Below are positions 48,208 to 50,427 of a stretch of 50,427 nucleotides of DNA, in pieces. Source of the DNA: Zygnema circumcarinatum (lineage: Eukaryota; Streptophyta; Zygnematophyceae; Zygnematales; Zygnemataceae); assembly GCA_037447605.1 (NCBI GenBank), contig CM074822.1, forward strand, positions 276,431-326,857, given 5' to 3'. Under the pieces are notes generated by a model. The model was given only the letters and a program-made list of their open reading frames with translations, had not been told where the DNA came from and did not search any database. The position numbers and the translations under genes are program-made. Within the stretch, counting starts at the first letter, position 1. Each line of letters starts with the position of its first letter.

Positions 48208-50261
48208 GGAAAATTCTATTCTCACACCTTTTTTGTCTACGCACAGACCTCTTTTCGCTGGGCAGGTTTTAAAATAGACAAAAAAGGAACACACCTTTCA
48301 CACCTTTTTTTTTTCACCTTTTTTTTCACATCTTTTTGGAATCGATACACGCTACCAGTCCTGAGCGGCCGAGCGCCGTGAGACCTTAATCTGTCGGGCA
48401 GATTTTACTCCTTATCATTCATTTTCAGAGAAAAAAATATCTGCCTGCCCGAATCCGTTCGCAGCGGAAGATCCGTCCGCCACGAGATCGTTCGCGGGTG
48501 GCCGTCCTTCACACGTGCAATAATTTTCCGCCGTCGATATTCACGCAGATCGCACCATGGCAGATCACCGTTCGATCAGCAGCCGGGCTCTGTCCCACGT
48601 GTCCCACCCAAGCCGGCTCCAAGGACCGTACAAAAGGCGTACGCCCGCAGCTTCGAGGAAAGTCAAAAAACGTAATAATTAAAGTTGAGTGCCTGTACCA
48701 ATCACAGTTTGCCACGTCTAAAAGGAGCACGCGGCAGATGGTGATTGATTCAAGCTCGCAATGTAAGGAATTTAGACTTTCCTCGAAGCTGCGACCATAC
48801 GAATTGTGTACGGTCCTCGAGCCTGCTCGGGTGGGACACGTGGGCGTGTGCCATTCGCTGGAACCGAGCCCGGCTGCCGATCGAAAGGTGATCTGCCGTG
48901 GTGTGATCTGCTCTAGAATCGACGGTGTATAGTTTCTGCTCGTGTGAAGGACGGCCACCCGCGAACGATCTCGTGGCGGACGGATCTTCTGCTCCGAGTG
49001 GATTCGGGCAGGCCGATATTTTTTTCTTTGAAAAAAACAAGAAAGGGTAAAATCTGCCCGATGGAGAAAGGTGTGTATCGATTTCAAAAAGGTGGGAAAA
49101 AAAAGGTGAAAAAAAAAAGGTGAGAAGGTGTGAAAGGTGTGTTCTTTTTTTGTGCTATTTTAAAATCTGCCCGGCGAAAAGTGTTAGTGTAAAGTAGTTA
49201 GGAACTAGTTGTACACTAAGTTGTTGGTACTAAGTTCTAAGGAGGGGTGTGCTCAAAAGTGTCCACATTGTACGGAGGGGCGTCTAGGCGACCGTACAAG
49301 TCTTTAAGGGGTGTGCATATAGCGCGCGAAGTCTGATTTGGCAAGGCAAGGCATCAGAATGTCGGTGGAGCCAATCAGTGGTACGATTTGTAAGGCCAGG
49401 ACCTCGAATGTACGGACATTGGTCGGTGGCGAGGCGCGGCGTGGCGGAGTCAGATGTGACGTGGCGCGACGCGACAAATCGGGACGTGACGAGGCGCGAA
49501 TCAGCGCGCGGAGCAGAATTGACGAAGTGCGAAGTCAGCAATGATTCATTTGGAGGACAGTGGCGAATCGGAAGGCGCCACGTGTCGGGTTAAAGGGAAG
49601 GCCTGTACGGCCTAGGTCGGTGGCGCTCGTAGGCTTACGGGGTCCCACATGACGCCAAGTAATGAGGAGTCAGATCCTACGGTGGAGGACTCGGATGGAG
49701 ATAAGGCTGAGGCGGATCTGACGGCATTGATGTGCTGGATCCGTGCAAGCTGAGGAGGATCCAACGGCGCGAGATTAGGATCGGGATAAGGGTCTTGCAA
49801 GGCGTAGCATGTGCGGCCGTGACGTGACAATGTCACTATTGGCGCCATATTGTATTTAAGGGTTAGATTGTTTGGTAGAAGTTAACCTTCTCGTGACTCA
49901 CATTGGGGAGTGAGGCTATCTTGCTTAGGGCCAAGGAGATAGTGGGAAGAGTTCAGCTTGTAGGGGGTGGTTTATTCACGTAGCTTGAGTAGAGGTGCTT
50001 GAAGCTTGGCTCTAGTGTTGTCAAGTTGTATTTCATCTTTATCTTAAGGAGTTTTAGGCTGGTGGCTTTCTCCTTACATTTTCATATTTCCGCTGAGTTG
50101 TTCTCTTGCATTTAGTGTGCTTTGTGTGATTGAGCAATTCATTGAAGATGTCGAGTTCTACCCAGGGTAGAGGAGAAGTGGCAGCCCCACCAAGAGAGGG
50201 CGCTGCAACAACAAAAAGAGGCCTGTGTGTAGACAAAAAAGGTGTGAGAATAGAATTTTCC
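48208..50261. mobile_element. Foldback DNA transposon (long inverted repeats), split by an LTR insertion
   Basis: Arms of roughly 450-500 bp are inverted copies of each other: for example GGAAAATTCTATTCTCACACC (first 20 bases at 48208) with its complement ending at 50261, GATCCGTCCGCCACGAGATC near 48470 with 48965-48985, and GCAGCTTCGAGGAAAGTC at 48647-48664 with 48775-48792. The two arms meet near 48700-48740 with almost no loop and no coding capacity. Without the inserted LTR the element is about 1.02 kb. TTTTTTTG flanks both ends (48200-48207, 50262-50269), an 8-bp candidate target duplication of low information. MULE- or hAT-related non-autonomous elements can look like this. Confidence 0.85.
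49182..50213. mobile_element. Solo LTR (1032 bp) nested in the foldback element
   Basis: The insert starts TGTT and ends AACA and is bordered by a perfect 5-bp duplication AAAAG (49177-49181 and 50214-50218). Removing it and one AAAAG restores the foldback arm (GCGAAAAGAGG), as judged from the intact left arm. The interior has a TATA-like TATTTAAG near 49853 and no protein domains, as expected for a solo LTR left by recombination. It could also be a small non-autonomous element. Confidence 0.85.
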
Positions 50262-50269
50262 TTTTTTTG

Positions 50270-50427
50270 GGGCGTTATTCTTCATTTCGCAGACGTTTGG
50301 CCGTATTTTTTGGCCCGGCGCAGATCCTTATAGCTGTACGGAAGGCGTTAAGGAACTGCCTGGTTGCAATAACCATAGTTATGCTCGATTTCGCAGCTCG
50401 CGAAGAACCGTCGATGAAATGGGCGGA
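50270..50427. other. Right window edge, no feature recognised
   Basis: Non-repetitive sequence beyond the foldback element; nothing coding is recognised in 158 bp. Confidence 0.5.

Overview
The window is nuclear DNA of a green-lineage eukaryote, most likely a streptophyte (charophyte alga, bryophyte or other early-diverging plant; the species cannot be fixed from sequence alone). The reasons are intron-rich genes with GT-AG and a few GC-AG introns, plant-type proteins (class II CPD photolyase, chloroplast-envelope quinone oxidoreductase homologues, an MFP1-like plastid coiled-coil protein, a DnaJ-type zinc-finger plastid protein, an SR45a-like splicing factor), plant LTR retrotransposon features, and many CACGTG G-boxes. 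There is one assembly gap of 10 N (11879-11888).

Layout. 1-5417: no host gene recognised; a decayed, internally deleted Ty1/copia element, a related LTR at the left edge, a complete 448-bp TRIM with target-site duplication, and a 19-bp minisatellite. 5418-6726 (-): mTERF-family gene. 6837-7275: a dispersed repeat and a ~200-bp MITE. 7809-13533 (-): class II photolyase in ten recognised exons; one or more conserved exons are missing at the N gap and the introns are filled with purine/pyrimidine tracts. 15223-17002 and 18494-20653 (-): tandemly duplicated ceQORH-like oxidoreductases. 21697-27248 (-): MFP1-like protein of about 1400 residues. 29109-30793 (+): plastid DnaJ-type zinc-finger protein. 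31815-33372 (-): DUF1279 (FAM210-type) membrane protein. 35734-38220 (+): AlkB-like 2OG-Fe(II) dioxygenase whose start codon directly follows 1.6 kb of (GA)n. 39131-40566 (-): RNA polymerase II subunit RPB11. 40900-43800: two large mosaics of nested palindromes and two inverted 5S rRNA-derived copies. 45061-47940 (-): SR45a-like RRM/RS protein. 48208-50261: a foldback transposon whose right arm is split by a 1-kb solo LTR.

The genes are ordinary housekeeping and plastid genes, each with its own promoter; there is no operon and no shared pathway beyond UV/alkylation repair (photolyase, AlkB-like) and plastid function. All gene models were spliced by eye: exons were chosen by protein-family similarity recalled from knowledge, by GT/GC-AG borders and by phase agreement. 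The most unusual material is non-genic: the palindromic mosaics tied to 5S-derived sequence, the long near-perfect (GA)n at a start codon, and the TRIM/LTR family carrying tRNA-like boxes.
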